From NCBI GenBank assembly GCA_019188255.1, contig JAETXT010000010.1, forward strand, positions 3,472,001 through 3,536,000: a stretch of 64,000 nt of DNA, in the 5' to 3' direction. Below the pieces are notes generated by a model. That model did no database searches. It was not told the DNA's origin and worked only from the letters and a program-made list of their open reading frames with translations. Shown here piece after piece: positions 23,207 to 34,500 of this stretch. Source of the DNA: Verticillium longisporum. Lineage: Eukaryota > Ascomycota > Sordariomycetes > Glomerellales > Plectosphaerellaceae. How positions within the stretch are numbered: the first letter of the stretch is position 1; every line of letters starts with the position of its first letter. Both the position numbers and the translations under genes were made by a program.

Positions 23207-25054
23207 ATGGACGCCGTGCAAGGCCCAAGACAGCCCAAGCGCTGGACGGAAGAAGAAGATGCCATTCTCCACGAGGAAGCGATCAAGCAAGGCAAGTATA
23301 TCGTCTCTCGCTGAGCTTGGAAGCTCCAGTTCACATCTGCCCGTCTGCCTTCCTAACGTTACCCTCTGACAGCTTCACTGGGCCCAATTAAAGACTGGCA
23401 TCGGATCGCGGCAAAGCTGGCGAACCGCACAAACAAGGACTGTCGCAAGCGCTGGTTCAACAAAGTACGCGGTGGCCTGAGAACTGGCCCGTGGAGCGAG
23501 GACGAGGACCAAAAACTTCGGCAGGCTGTGGAGAAGTATGGCCAAAGGTGGGAACCGCCGAGCAATTTTGATCATCCGCAAATCCACATATGGAACCAAC
23601 GATGATTGTTATGCCAAGAGCACATAAGACTGACACGATGCAGATGGACTCTGATCTCCCAGGAGTTTGGGTCTCGCAGCTCTGACCGTGAGTACACATC
23701 CACATGTTTTACCTTTTACCCAACCAACAACTACATCGTGATGCACCCCACCCCCCGTTTACCCGCATTGCCCACTTTGCCTTGGTCACTCTCTGAAAGG
23801 CGAGATGACTTCTGGGAACACCAGGTTGCTCAAACCCACCTAGCAGCTGGCAATGCCAAGTCATGGTGGCTACACAGGAAAGCGAGAGAGTCAAGATGCT
23901 GATCGCAGTCATGGGTCAGAATGCGCCAAACGATGGCAGTACACCCTGGATCCCAAGCTCGGGCATCGGCAGTGGACCTCTGGCGAGGTGAGTCAAACTC
24001 CCTTCTCTCTTCGTTTATAGCTTCTGATCCTGGGCTGACATACTCTTGGAGGACCACCTCTTGCTTGAGTTAGTCCAGTCCTTCGGCCATGACTGGAAGT
24101 TCATTTGCCAGCAGCACTATCCAAGCAGATCAAGAACAGACGTCAAGAACCGGTGAGCAGCATACCTAGATGGGGGCACACCTCATGTGTTGTCTATAGC
24201 TCGCCGTGAAACTACACGGAACCGACGCCGTTATTCGTTGCTGGCAACTTCCTACATGGAAGAGTTCCTAATCACTAATTTTGTTCCTCATCTCCAGATA
24301 TACCATTCTCAACCGCCGAATTGCTGCTGGCGCTCCGGGGGATTCACCATCTGAGGTGGCATCCCCTCTGGACCCTCCAGGCGAATGCTCGAACGAAATC
24401 CCCGACTCCCTCGATCACAGCAATGATGCAATGCATTGTGCGGAGGATGATCTTCAATACTTTTCTGCTGGCATTGATTCACTCGAAGTTCCTGAACCTC
24501 TGAGCGCCGGTGTGGCAGGACACCAGTCTACCCCGGAGTTTGGGCTATCTTTTCCTGACGACTTCGGTTTCAACCTGGAGGGCGATCCCAGCTACGGAGA
24601 CACAAAAATGGATGGCTGTACGGACTCTCCCTTCTTCAGCAGCTCACAGCGCACATTCTCAGCATGCCCCACCGGGGCAACGGACGAGCCCAGCTGGCTG
24701 TTCACCAATGCTGATGGCGCACTGTCGCCGTCTGCGATGGCGCCCAGCGAGGGCACCCACGCCGGCCAGACGTTCACGAACATGTTTGACCTCGAATTGG
24801 ATAACAAGGGGCAGCACCACATGTCCAAGACCTTTAACGACCTTGAGTCTCCCACGAGCGCCCTTCAGTTCATCGAGGGGCTAGATCCGCGCGGGACAGA
24901 ATCAGATGTCAGGATAGCGGGCGGCGGCGACAAGAGGTCTTCGTCATTCAGCGTGGTACTATTTGCGGAGGAATGTGACCATGAGTTGGTCAAATATCTC
25001 ATCGATGTCACCAAACCAATCAAGGGAAGGGTGAAGATGGAAGTTGTCATGTGA
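23207..25054 (+). CDS. Three-repeat Myb-type transcription factor, candidate cluster regulator
   Basis: Nuclear DNA-binding protein. After MDAVQGPRQPKRWTEEEDA the spliced frame gives three Myb/SANT repeats: KDWHRIAAKLANRTNKDCRK in the first, RTGPWSEDEDQKLRQAVEKY with WTLISQEF in the second, and RQWTSGEDHLLLELVQSFGH with WKFICQQHYP in the third. The repeat region ends DVKNRYTILNRR. A long acidic, Ser/Pro-rich C-terminus (from about 24330) may activate transcription. The first intron begins GCAAGT at 23292 and ends AG at 23372, a GC-AG intron with an otherwise ideal donor; introns also split repeats 2 and 3. It lies inside the cluster, between the methyltransferase and SDR. No Zn2Cys6 protein is present, so this is the only regulator candidate. 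Its control of the cluster is inferred from position. Confidence 0.88.
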
Positions 25055-26111
25055 AGGACAGGATTCGGGAACTCTGCAGCAGGCCACGCAATATCGAATG
25101 AATAGAGCATACATCTCAAACGTGCATCATGGCTTAGGTAGCAATACCTCACTCGACCTACATAGCGATAGGCTGGTAGGCCTCATACGTTGTGTGAAGG
25201 GAGTATTCGCGACTTCCTGCGGCGAGGATACCTTCTTCCCGTAATTTAGAGCATTCTATAGGAGTTAAAATATTACTACACAACGTTAATGGGCAGCAAG
25301 TTCCCAGATTCCAAGTGATAGCATCTGTGAAATCAATGACTGACCTACCTACCTTAGGCAAACCTCGAAATTTGCTTCGCCCACCAGCCGGCCAGTCTGA
25401 CACTTAGCGGCAACAAATGTTTCAACTCGGCCAGAGGGAATCGGCGGCACTGCAAGCAAACAGCAAGTTGTTCGTCTTTGAGCTTTGAGCAAAAGCAGTA
25501 CAATTGAGATCTGTTGCAATTCCATCACAAAGTCAAACATGCATCAGATGGATCCAGTGTACTGAGTCGCTTGCATCGAATGGCATGCTAGAATGGTACG
25601 ACGCCCCATCGGCTTTATCGGCGTTGCCAGGGTCTGGCACACCTCCAGAACCGCGTTCCACCACAGCATTTAGACCAACTGTCGGTGTTAAGATCTGGCC
25701 GACCGATAATCTGCCAAGCCTTGATTCCTGTGCACCTACTACGTAGTGGCTGTTGCGGGGCCTGGCAGCCGGCTATCAAGAATCTACACTCCCGTCGTGT
25801 CGTGACGTGAAAGACATGGGGGTGCCATACTCCGGTCCCTGCAGATGCAACCTCATCTCAGCCTTGGCGCTCACTCAAGTCGCATCAGGTAGGTGTGCAT
25901 AGACTATAGCCAACGCCATGAAGCCAACAGGATGAAGTCTGACGGTGTTGGCACAAAAGTGCCATATCACCTCGCCTTGAAGGGTTTGTTTGCAGGCCTC
26001 TTGTTTCCATACGATTTTGCCCACTTCCGTCCAACCCCCAAACCCCTTGCGATCTCAACCTCTTGGGCTTCCAGATATATCTATTCACAAAATTTAAAAG
26101 AACTCACCATC
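25055..26111. other. Intergenic region and SDR promoter
   Basis: About 1.05 kb without a recognisable gene apart from the cluster motif at 25828-25839. The frame of the SDR is open upstream to 25893, but that part has no domain signature and precedes a better start. Confidence 0.4.
25828..25839. promoter_or_regulatory. Cluster motif copy 3 (SDR promoter)
   Basis: TACTCCGGTCCC, identical over twelve bases to copy 2, about 273 bases before the SDR ATG. It is the only copy found in a non-divergent promoter. Confidence 0.62.
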
Positions 26112-26963
26112 ATGTCCAAAGTCTGGCTCATCACCGGCTGTTCCTCCGGGTTCGGCCAACAAATCGCCCTGGCAGCCCTCGCCCGCGGAGATACCGTCCT
26201 GGCCACAGCCCGCAACCCCCGAACCCTCACAGATCTTGCCAGCAAAGGTGCCATCGTTGAAAGACTGGACGTTACCGACACAGACGAAAACCTTTCTGCC
26301 TCCGTCAATGGCTTCCTATCCAAAACGGGTGGCAAACTTGACATACTCGTGAACAACGCCGGATACATCCTGTCCGGTGGCGTCGAGGAATGCAGCCGCG
26401 CTGAGGTCCAGGCCACATTCAACACCAATGTTTTCGGGCAGTTGAACGTGCTCCGAGCCGTACTTCCCGTCATGAGGAAGCAGCGGAGCGGCATCGTTGC
26501 CAACCTTGGCAGCATCGGCGGCTGGTCCGGCTCGCCGGCTGCCGGATTATACTGCGCCACCAAGGCATGCGCCGCCATGATTTCCGAGTCACTGCGGCTT
26601 GAGGTCGCCCACTTGGGCATTAAGGTGGTCTGCATCGAGCCGGGATATTTCCGCACCAACTTCCTTGCGCCGGGCCACCGAACCCGCGCTGCTACGGTCA
26701 TCGACGACCTGGCGGCCGGCGTCGACGGGACAATCACCGCTCTGGACGCGTATGACCGCCAACAGCCGGGAGATCCGGCTAAAGGAGCGTCGGTCATCGT
26801 CGAGGTACTCACTGGCACGGGAAGGGCCGCTGGTCGGGAGTTGCCGCCGCGACTTGTTGTGGGGAGGGACGCTTACGAGATCATCTCGGGGAACCTAGAT
26901 CGCAACCGGGCCAGCTTGGAGGCCTGGAAAGATGTGACTACGACAACTGACTGCGATGCATAA
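26112..26963 (+). CDS. Classical short-chain dehydrogenase/reductase
   Basis: NAD(P)H-dependent oxidoreductase of 283 residues, intronless, with a Rossmann fold. The start at 26112 (MSKVWLITGCSSGFG) puts the TGxxxGxG cofactor motif at residues 8-15, the normal place; the open frame extends upstream without domain content. Further motifs are DILVNNAGY and the catalytic Ser in NLGSIGGWSG, with YCATK (Tyr and Lys) and PGYFRTNF after it. An Arg-rich turn after strand two (ATARNPRTL) hints at NADPH preference. In the cluster it could reduce a ketone or oxidise the alcohol made by the A-T-R enzyme; which one cannot be told from sequence. The cluster motif lies upstream. Confidence 0.9.
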   Translation: MSKVWLITGCSSGFGQQIALAALARGDTVLATARNPRTLTDLASKGAIVERLDVTDTDENLSASVNGFLSKTGGKLDILVNNAGYILSGGVEECSRAEVQATFNTNVFGQLNVLRAVLPVMRKQRSGIVANLGSIGGWSGSPAAGLYCATKACAAMISESLRLEVAHLGIKVVCIEPGYFRTNFLAPGHRTRAATVIDDLAAGVDGTITALDAYDRQQPGDPAKGASVIVEVLTGTGRAAGRELPPRLVVGRDAYEIISGNLDRNRASLEAWKDVTTTTDCDA

Positions 26964-27471
26964 TGCATAATGCACAATGCAAGATGTAGGCTGCCTTGTC
27001 GTTGCATCCCAGATCTTCTGCAAGCTGGTCAAGTCACGACGTGCCATGACCTGATCCCACGCTGCATCCTAGTGACGTCCGCACCTATTAGTTCACCTCA
27101 TTTAAATAGCAGCAAAGAAGAAGTTGTGAATAAAGTACAACACTTGCTCATTCACACTCCCTTCCGGAACTTTAATTCAGTAGAGTCGTGCTTTCTTAAC
27201 TTTCTGCGGGACAAGCGATGGATGGGTCTGGTGGATGGTTCCATGATAGACATGGTTGAATGGACAGGGTCATTCTTCGGCCTTTTACTAATGGATCCCC
27301 ATCAAACGAGTCAACTTCCCGCTAATAGCCTACTGTAATAGCCCTGGGGATTTTAGACTTTGGCGTCAGGCCTTGACGTGTTGTTGTGCTCTCAAAATTT
27401 TTGCCGCTGCATTTTTGTAACTGAAATGTATCGTGACTGATGGTATTTTTGCATCCACATATACTCGGCCA
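26964..27471. other. Convergent intergenic region, no gene seen
   Basis: About 500 bases between the SDR stop and the stop of the A-T-R gene. Short open frames have no signature. Confidence 0.45.
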
Positions 27472-30400
27472 TTACTCTAGAAAACCCTCCTTCCGCCACC
27501 GCGCGACATACTTCGCGATCAGTTGCTGAGGGACTCCCCCGCTACTTCGCAGAGTTTCTGATACAGCCAGAGCCCTCGCTGTATCGAGCACTACAGACCC
27601 GCTAGCTAAAGCCTGAAAATGGTTCCTGAAAAATCCCTCTAATGAGCGGAGTGCCCCAGCATCACAAGACTGTTGCATCCACTCCTCGAATGGGATGGTC
27701 CTGGTGGGCAGACCGAGCTCCGCCGCGAAAAAGGCGCAGATATCGGCAAGGGGTTGCCGGACAGGATTCTCCAAGTGCAAGAAAAGAGGGACATCCGCTG
27801 CGTGTAAGGCTATTTCCGTAAGAGATTTGGCAGCACGGTCGACAGGCAGCCACGATGCTGTCTTTAAGACAAAGAATATTAGCATCACTGTCCGAGGAGG
27901 CACGTTAGAAATAAAAAGGTGGACAAAACTTACCCCTTCAAGAGCGGGCAACCCCCCAACGATCTGACTCGCTTTCACCAGCGCGGGAATGTGCTCCGCC
28001 GTCTTCCATGCGCCCTCGCCGCTCTCTGGCCCGCTGAGCTGCCCGATGCGCACAACAACAGGCTCAACTTCGTCCCGTAGCTCTTGGCTGACCTGCGCGA
28101 GCATTTGCTCACACACCCACTTGGCTTCCGCATAGCCCATGGGCGTGGCAATGCATGGGTCATGAAACCCCATTTCCGGGACGGCGCCCGTTGCAGAGCG
28201 GCCGTACACCGAACCCTGCGCATCGGAATAGCTCCGTACCACGGCAATGGACGATGCAAAGACAAGGCGCACCCGGCCTGTGACTGCGCCAGCGCCGCGC
28301 AATCGCGCAGCCCTGGCAAGTTGAATCAGTCCCTGCGTCGCGCGTAGTTGAGGCCGAAAGCTTTCGAGCGTGCGATGAAAATCCATCGGCCACGCCAGGT
28401 GGATGATATGGGACACCTGGTCTGCAATTCTGCTGAAGCTGGACTGAGTGTCCTGGAAGCAGTTCGTGCCCTTCGCCCAATGGCCTGGGTCGCACTGCTC
28501 AAACTCGACCTTTTCCCATTGCTGTGGGCTCAAGCTCAGGCCAGCAGCCCCCAGAGCTGTTCTGACGCGCTGTTCGGGGGTGCCCTGTCCACTGTTTCCT
28601 TCTCGCACGAGGCAGATGATTTTCTTGACCAGTGGGTTGGAGGCTAGCTGAGCCACGACATTGGCGCCCAGATTACCAGTCGCGCCAGTGATTGCGACAG
28701 TGAAAGTGGTCTTTGGGGTTCTGGGCATGGTCTGGGCACGAATATCCCGGACGCAGTCACCCAAAAGCGCCCGAATGTTCCTCAGTCGTGAGTCGGGACC
28801 TGGAGTGTCCTGGGACTCCGTACTGCCGCCTGTATTTTCTCCCTGCTCAGAAAGCAATTGGGTAACTGCTTGAGCGAGACGCCGAATGGATGGGTTCGCG
28901 TAAACAAACTCCTTGGTGACCAGTCGCCGAGACTTGGCCTCGCGGCTGGCGTGCTTCTCGCTCAGGGCCGAATTGAGCAGCCTGGCCAGCCGAACACACT
29001 GAAGGGAGTCCATGCCCCGTTCGAATAAGTCATCCTCTTCGCCAAAATCCAAAAGAGACTCGGAGAACAAGTTCGTCGCCACCGCCCTGACCATCTTTTG
29101 GACACTCGTCACCATATCGGATGTGTCGGTGATGGTATCGCCCGCAGTCACCTCATTATCCAACTCGGCGTAGGCAGCCTCAATTTCCTCTCGGAACAGG
29201 TCTGCAACCTCCCGGCGCATGACGGAACCTTTGTCTGATCTAGGAATTGACTTGCCGGGGGGCTTGACAATGATTGCATTGATCGAAGATATCCGAGCAT
29301 GCTGATCTAGAGTCTCGTTGAGGGACTTAACCAAATCCCATACATGCCTTTTGAAATCGTTCACCTGTACAGATGATGACGGTTCAACAACGACAATAAT
29401 TTCAAACGCGCCGCTACCGACACAAACAGCCGTTTGAATTTGTGGATCTGCCATGAGTGCTGTTTCCACTAGACGCGGCATGACTTTCTCGCCCGACTTG
29501 AGGACAATGACATCGTCCATGCGGCCAATGATCCGTACTTCGATCCTGGAAGGGTTGTCCTGATTTCGCTCCAGTTCATCTTGTACTTCGAATGGCGTAT
29601 GCCAGCCAACGGGGTATCCAATAAGTTTGAAGCGTTCAGACCCTTTAATGGGCTGAAGATGAAGCCCGAGATCCTCACGTAGTCGTAGGTAGCGATGGTC
29701 GTAGTCGGGGCCAGGGTGGAAGATTGGTGCGATGGCCCCGATCTCAGTGACACCGTAATGATTGACGAGCTTGATCTTATTTTCAACCAGATGCGTGCCA
29801 AGGTCTGGTCTCAGTGCTCCACCACCCACAGCAACGAATGACAGCGCCTTGAGTGAGTTCACGGCAACGATCTTTTCATCGTCAGGAAGCGATAAAAGGT
29901 CCTCAACAATGCTAGGGACGGTCAACAGTGCCTCTGCTTTAAATAGTTGAAGCAGATCAACAGTTGACCGCCCTGCTGGAATGACAGAGGCCGGAGGAAA
30001 ACAGCAGGTCATTCCGATGGAGAGGCTCAGACACGGCGCAAGTAATCCAAAGCCATGATACATTGGCAAGGTTGAGAGGCTTCTTGAGCATACTTCGTTT
30101 TCGCTGATCTCGTGACAGGCGGCGTAGCCCAAGATATAGCGTGGTGCAAGATAAATGGGCTTTGGAAGGCCGGTCGTCCCAGAGGAATGAAGGATCAAAG
30201 CTCCAACGTTTGTTCCCGAATCTGTACCGTTGGTACTTAACCTTGACCCTAGATGGAGGGGACTCTCAGCAGTTGGACTTGTGTGCTGCTGAAGCCTCTT
30301 TCCATCGAAGTCTAGGCTGCCGTCTGGAATCGTCTCGTGAAGGAACTCCTGCCAATGCAGCACCTCAGTCATGCCCACACCCCCAAGGGCGCTCTCTTGT

Positions 30401-30960
30401 AACATCAACTTGGTTCTTCTAGTGACCAGTATGAAGGATGCCCCGGTTTCTCTTAGAAGATGAGCAACACTTAGCGGACCAAGTCTTGCTGATATCAGTA
30501 GAAGCTGTCGATTTCACGGTCAGGACTTGTAGTTATGATGGGGCTGGACCACTGGAACTCTTACGGGGATCTTCAACTCCGTCAAAGCTGCTAGATAGAT
30601 GAATAAACCAACATCGCTTTCCATATAAAGCGCAATTGGTCTGTGATCCTCCATCAAAGCTCTGCGCAAAGCTTTACCTATCCAGGCTGCGCAGGCCCTG
30701 ACTGCAGCATCGAGCTGCCCATATGATATGCTGCAACAATGGTACTTGTTACCAAAACTTTTATCATCTTCATCCAAGGCTGGATTTTGAACTATTAAAG
30801 CCTGTTTGCAGAATAATTCCTTGTTGTTCTTTTCGGCGTTGAAACGAATCAAGCCCGATAGAGAGGATATTTCATCTTGATCAGAAGTTGCCGAGAAGCT
30901 CTTCGAGGGGCTTGGGTGGAAGCGAGGTCGCACGAAGTGTTTGGAGGATGTGTGCCGCAT
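27472..30960 (-). CDS. NRPS-like adenylation-thiolation-reductase (A-T-R) enzyme
   Basis: A carboxylic-acid reductase: it activates an acid with ATP, loads it on a carrier arm and releases aldehyde or alcohol with NADPH. Three exons (30960-30565, 30504-27934, 27861-27472) give 1118 residues. The adenylation domain shows SSGTTGLPKP at about 239-248, NHYGVTEIGAI and GRMDDVIVLKSGEKV. The carrier domain has LFERGMDSLQ, with the phosphopantetheine Ser at about 632. The reductase shows AITGATGNLGANVVAQL, VVVRIGQLSGPESGEG and YAEAK (Tyr, Lys). There is no condensation domain. The second intron (72 nt, 27862-27933) is a multiple of three and has no stop, so retention would add 24 residues. It is transcribed divergently from the PKS, whose acid product is the natural substrate candidate. 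Relatives act with non-reducing PKSs, as in the cichorine pathway. Confidence 0.92.
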
Positions 30961-31200
30961 TTTTCCAGTTGAAATGAAGGGTAAAGGTGCAGGTGCAGTT
31001 GTGAGACACTGGGCCTTCTCTTTGGAGGGTGCGGTTGTTCAAGATGATGGGACACTAGGAGGACGCAGTTGGCGCTTAATTGTTGCCGCGAGCATTTCCA
31101 GCGAGATAAGGCTTCTTGCCTGTCAGTACCCGAACCAAAACATGCAAAACCGAACAGGTGGTTTGAAACCCTGATTTGGTAAGTTCTAGTCCAAGGAACT

Positions 31201-31212
31201 GGGACCGGAGTG
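31201..31212. promoter_or_regulatory. Cluster motif copy 4 (reductase/PKS promoter)
   Basis: GGGACCGGAGTG, reverse complement CACTCCGGTCCC. It differs from copies 2 and 3 only in the first base. It lies about 240 bases from the reductase ATG. Confidence 0.63.
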
Positions 31213-31261
31213 ATACGATTAGGTTGCTCCTCACCAAGCACCGAGTGTACGCAGGGTCTAA

Positions 31262-31272
31262 GGACCGGAGTA
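31262..31272. promoter_or_regulatory. Cluster motif copy 5 (reductase/PKS promoter)
   Basis: GGACCGGAGTA, reverse complement TACTCCGGTCC. It lies 61 bases from copy 4 and about 265 bases before the PKS ATG. The paired arrangement is unique to this promoter. Confidence 0.63.
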
Positions 31273-31536
31273 TCTGAACCCCAACAGGCCACTTCTCGGG
31301 ACTTTTCACATGCTTTCAGTATATGCATTACTGTTGGAAAGGTCTTGGTAGTTGAGAAGAGTACTTGTCTCACTGCCTTTAGCAACTAGGTTTGAACTGA
31401 CCCTCAGCCGCTACAGACTCAACTCGCGGACTACGGTAATTCTTGAAACTTTAAACACACAAGACAGAAGGTCAACCTTCGCCACCATTCAACATCAAAC
31501 AAGGCCTGAATTCTATTCTACAAGCAACTTCAAGCA

Positions 31537-34500
31537 ATGGGTGTCTCACGGGATGTGCTTGTCTTTGCCGGGCAAGGGTCCGACGGGCACTTTTCGGACA
31601 AGCACACAACAGTCAGCCTGCTTGAGCGTCTTGGAGACGGCTCTGAGCAACTATGGAACAGATTCCTGTCTCAATGCCACGCCTCATTTGAGAGTCTTTA
31701 CCAAAATCTGCCTGAAAACGAGCGATCGATATTTCCCGACAACACCCTGGCATCCTTTCCAACATCGGATGATTTCCTGTACCCATCACCGGCGTTCCAT
31801 TCTCACCCGGTCTTTCAAGCGACAACTTTATTTATGCGACAAGTTTTAGACCTATTCATTTACCAAGACTATCGTGGCAAGTCTGCCGTGGTTGTGGAGG
31901 CCTCTGGGGTCTGCACTGGAGCTTTGGCTGCCATCTTGGCCTCCGCATTCACGTCGTATGATTCTGCAGAATTTGTCACCGCCGCAGTCAACGGTTTCAG
32001 AGTATCCTTCTGGGTTGGACTTCGAGCTTCGCTACACTGCAGGGCAATCATGGGGCCCGACTGGAGAGCGAGCCCCTGTGTTTTGAGCATCTTCAAAACG
32101 CGAACCCCACAGGTTGAAAACTGCTTGTCCGAGCTCAACTCGACCCTTGACGTATGTATTCGTTCCTAAGTCTCGTCAAATATGCTTCGAAGCTGACTGA
32201 ATCCCCCTCAGGCATCGGACATGCCGCTGAGACTCTCTGCAATCTTTGACGAAGATTCAACGTCAGTGACCGGACCAGGACGCAGTCTGGACAAGCTCAA
32301 ATCCACCATCTCTTCACTTCCAGAGCCTGGCACATGTCGTTGGGCGCACGTGCACGGCTTTTACCACGGTGGTGATGAGATGAAGCAGGTATCAGATCAA
32401 GTCAAAAATGACATTTGCGGCATCGAGTTCCCCAACTGGCCTGTGCTCCATGCTTCGCTGAGGTCCACGGCCACAGGGCAAATATTTCAAGCCAACGACA
32501 AAAGTGTATCACTTCTCAGCAGGGCTGTTGAAAACATATTTTGCGACTTTGTTGACTGGAAGCTCACCTGGGAGGCAGCTATGGCGGACTATGCCAAGAA
32601 AACCCGCCATGACTCGAATGCTACAATTCGAGTCATCGGAATAGGGCCCTCTGCCAAGTCTTTGCTGGGCGCAAACAAGGACAAGATCCGTGATGCTGGA
32701 ATACAAGTCATCGGGCATTTGTCAGAGGAGTTAGACATGATTGTGGACGATGACATTGCCATTGTTGGTGTATCTGCCAACTTTCCTGGAGAAAAGGGGC
32801 TTGATGGGTTCTGGAATATCATCAGCGACGCCCGAAGTTGCGCTACTGAGGTAATTATTCCTCTCACACATATAGCTGTATTTGACCTGACAGAATGCAA
32901 CAGATCCCAGGCTCCAGGTTCAACGTCTCCGACTATCACCAGCCCAACAGCGGAGCCCCCAATACTCCCCGACAGATGGGTTCCAAGCATGGCAACTTCC
33001 TCGACAATCCTTTCACCTTCGACACGGAGTTTTTCAACATTTCTCCAAGAGAGGCCAAGTCTATGGACCCGCAGCAGCGTCTCCTGCTGCATGCTGCTGT
33101 TGAAGCCCTAGATGATGCAGGATATTCGCCTGGGGCTACCCCTAGCTTTCAGCAAGCCTCCTTTGGAGTTTACGTCGGTGCAGCTACGGGTGACTATGTA
33201 GACAATCTGCGGGATGAAATCGACGTCTATTACAGCCCAGGTAAGTGATGTACAGTCCGTGAACCACACATCGAAAGACTTGCAATGCGTGAATCACATC
33301 GACCCTTCTATCTAACGCCGGCTGCTAGGAACTTTACGAGCATTTCTGAGCGGTCGCATCTCGTACGCCTTTGGCTTCAAAGGTCCCTCCGTCGTCACTG
33401 ATACCGCATGTTCATCATCTCTGGTCTCAATTTATCATGCCTGCAAAGCCTTGCAATCCGGAGATTGCACTGCCGCGCTGGCGGGTGGCGTAAACGTCAT
33501 CTCAAGCCCTGATGTACGCAAATTCTGCCCTGACCATTGAGCCCTTGCACCCGGGACTGACCTTGCCCACAGATGTACCTTGGCCTTTCCAGAGCTCACT
33601 TTTTGAGCCCCACGGGCCAGTGTAAGCCCTTTGACGCTGAGGCAGACGGTTATTGCCGAGCAGAAGGTTGTGCTTTGGTCGTTCTCAAGAAACTATCTCA
33701 AGCCCGAGCAGAAGGCGATCATATCTATGGCGTCATCCGAGGCATCGGCGTCAACCAGTGCGGAACTGCGAAGTCCATAACGCACCCAGATTACAAAACG
33801 CAGGCTGAGCTCTTCTCGCAAACTCTCCAGCTGAGTAGGCTGAGCTCCGCAAGCATCGATGTTGTCGAGGCGCATGGTACAGGCACACAAGCTGGCGACT
33901 TTGCCGAGGTGTCAAGTTTATCCTCTGTTTTCAAAGGACGTCCAGCAGACAATCCGCTGCATCTGGGTTCTGTCAAAGGAAACATCGGCCACGTCGAGGC
34001 CGCGTCAGGCATCGCTGGTCTCATCAAACTTCTCCTTATGATGAAGCATGAAACCATTCCTCAACAGGGATCTTTCCAGACGTTGAATCCTAGGCTGACT
34101 CCCCTAGCCAACGAGCACAATCTCGTAGTCCCAAGCAGTCCCCGCAAGTGGACAAGGACCAAGGGTCACCCTAGACGAGCGCTTCTGAACAATTTCGGCG
34201 CTGCTGGTTCAAACGCTGCGCTGATTCTTGAGGAAGCCCCTCGCGAAGCCTCGCCTACCAGGGCGTCGATATCACAACGCAGCCAGCATCTACTGACAAT
34301 GTCCGCGAGGAGCGCCAAAGCTCTGGAGCGCTTGAGATCAGACTACGCCTCTTTCCTTCACAAAAACCGACATTGTATGATACAAGACATATGCTACACT
34401 TCCAGTGTCAGGCGGCGTCATCACAAAGAATTCCGGTGGTCTGCCGCTGCGGCCAATATTGAGGACTTGTTGGTGCAGATACAGACGACGGCTGCGCCCC

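Larger units (their letters stand above)
30961..31536. promoter_or_regulatory. Divergent promoter of A-T-R reductase and PKS
   Basis: This 576-bp interval separates the two start codons and must drive both genes. It contains two copies of the cluster motif in the same orientation, 61 bases apart, near its middle. No other gene fits here. Confidence 0.75.
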
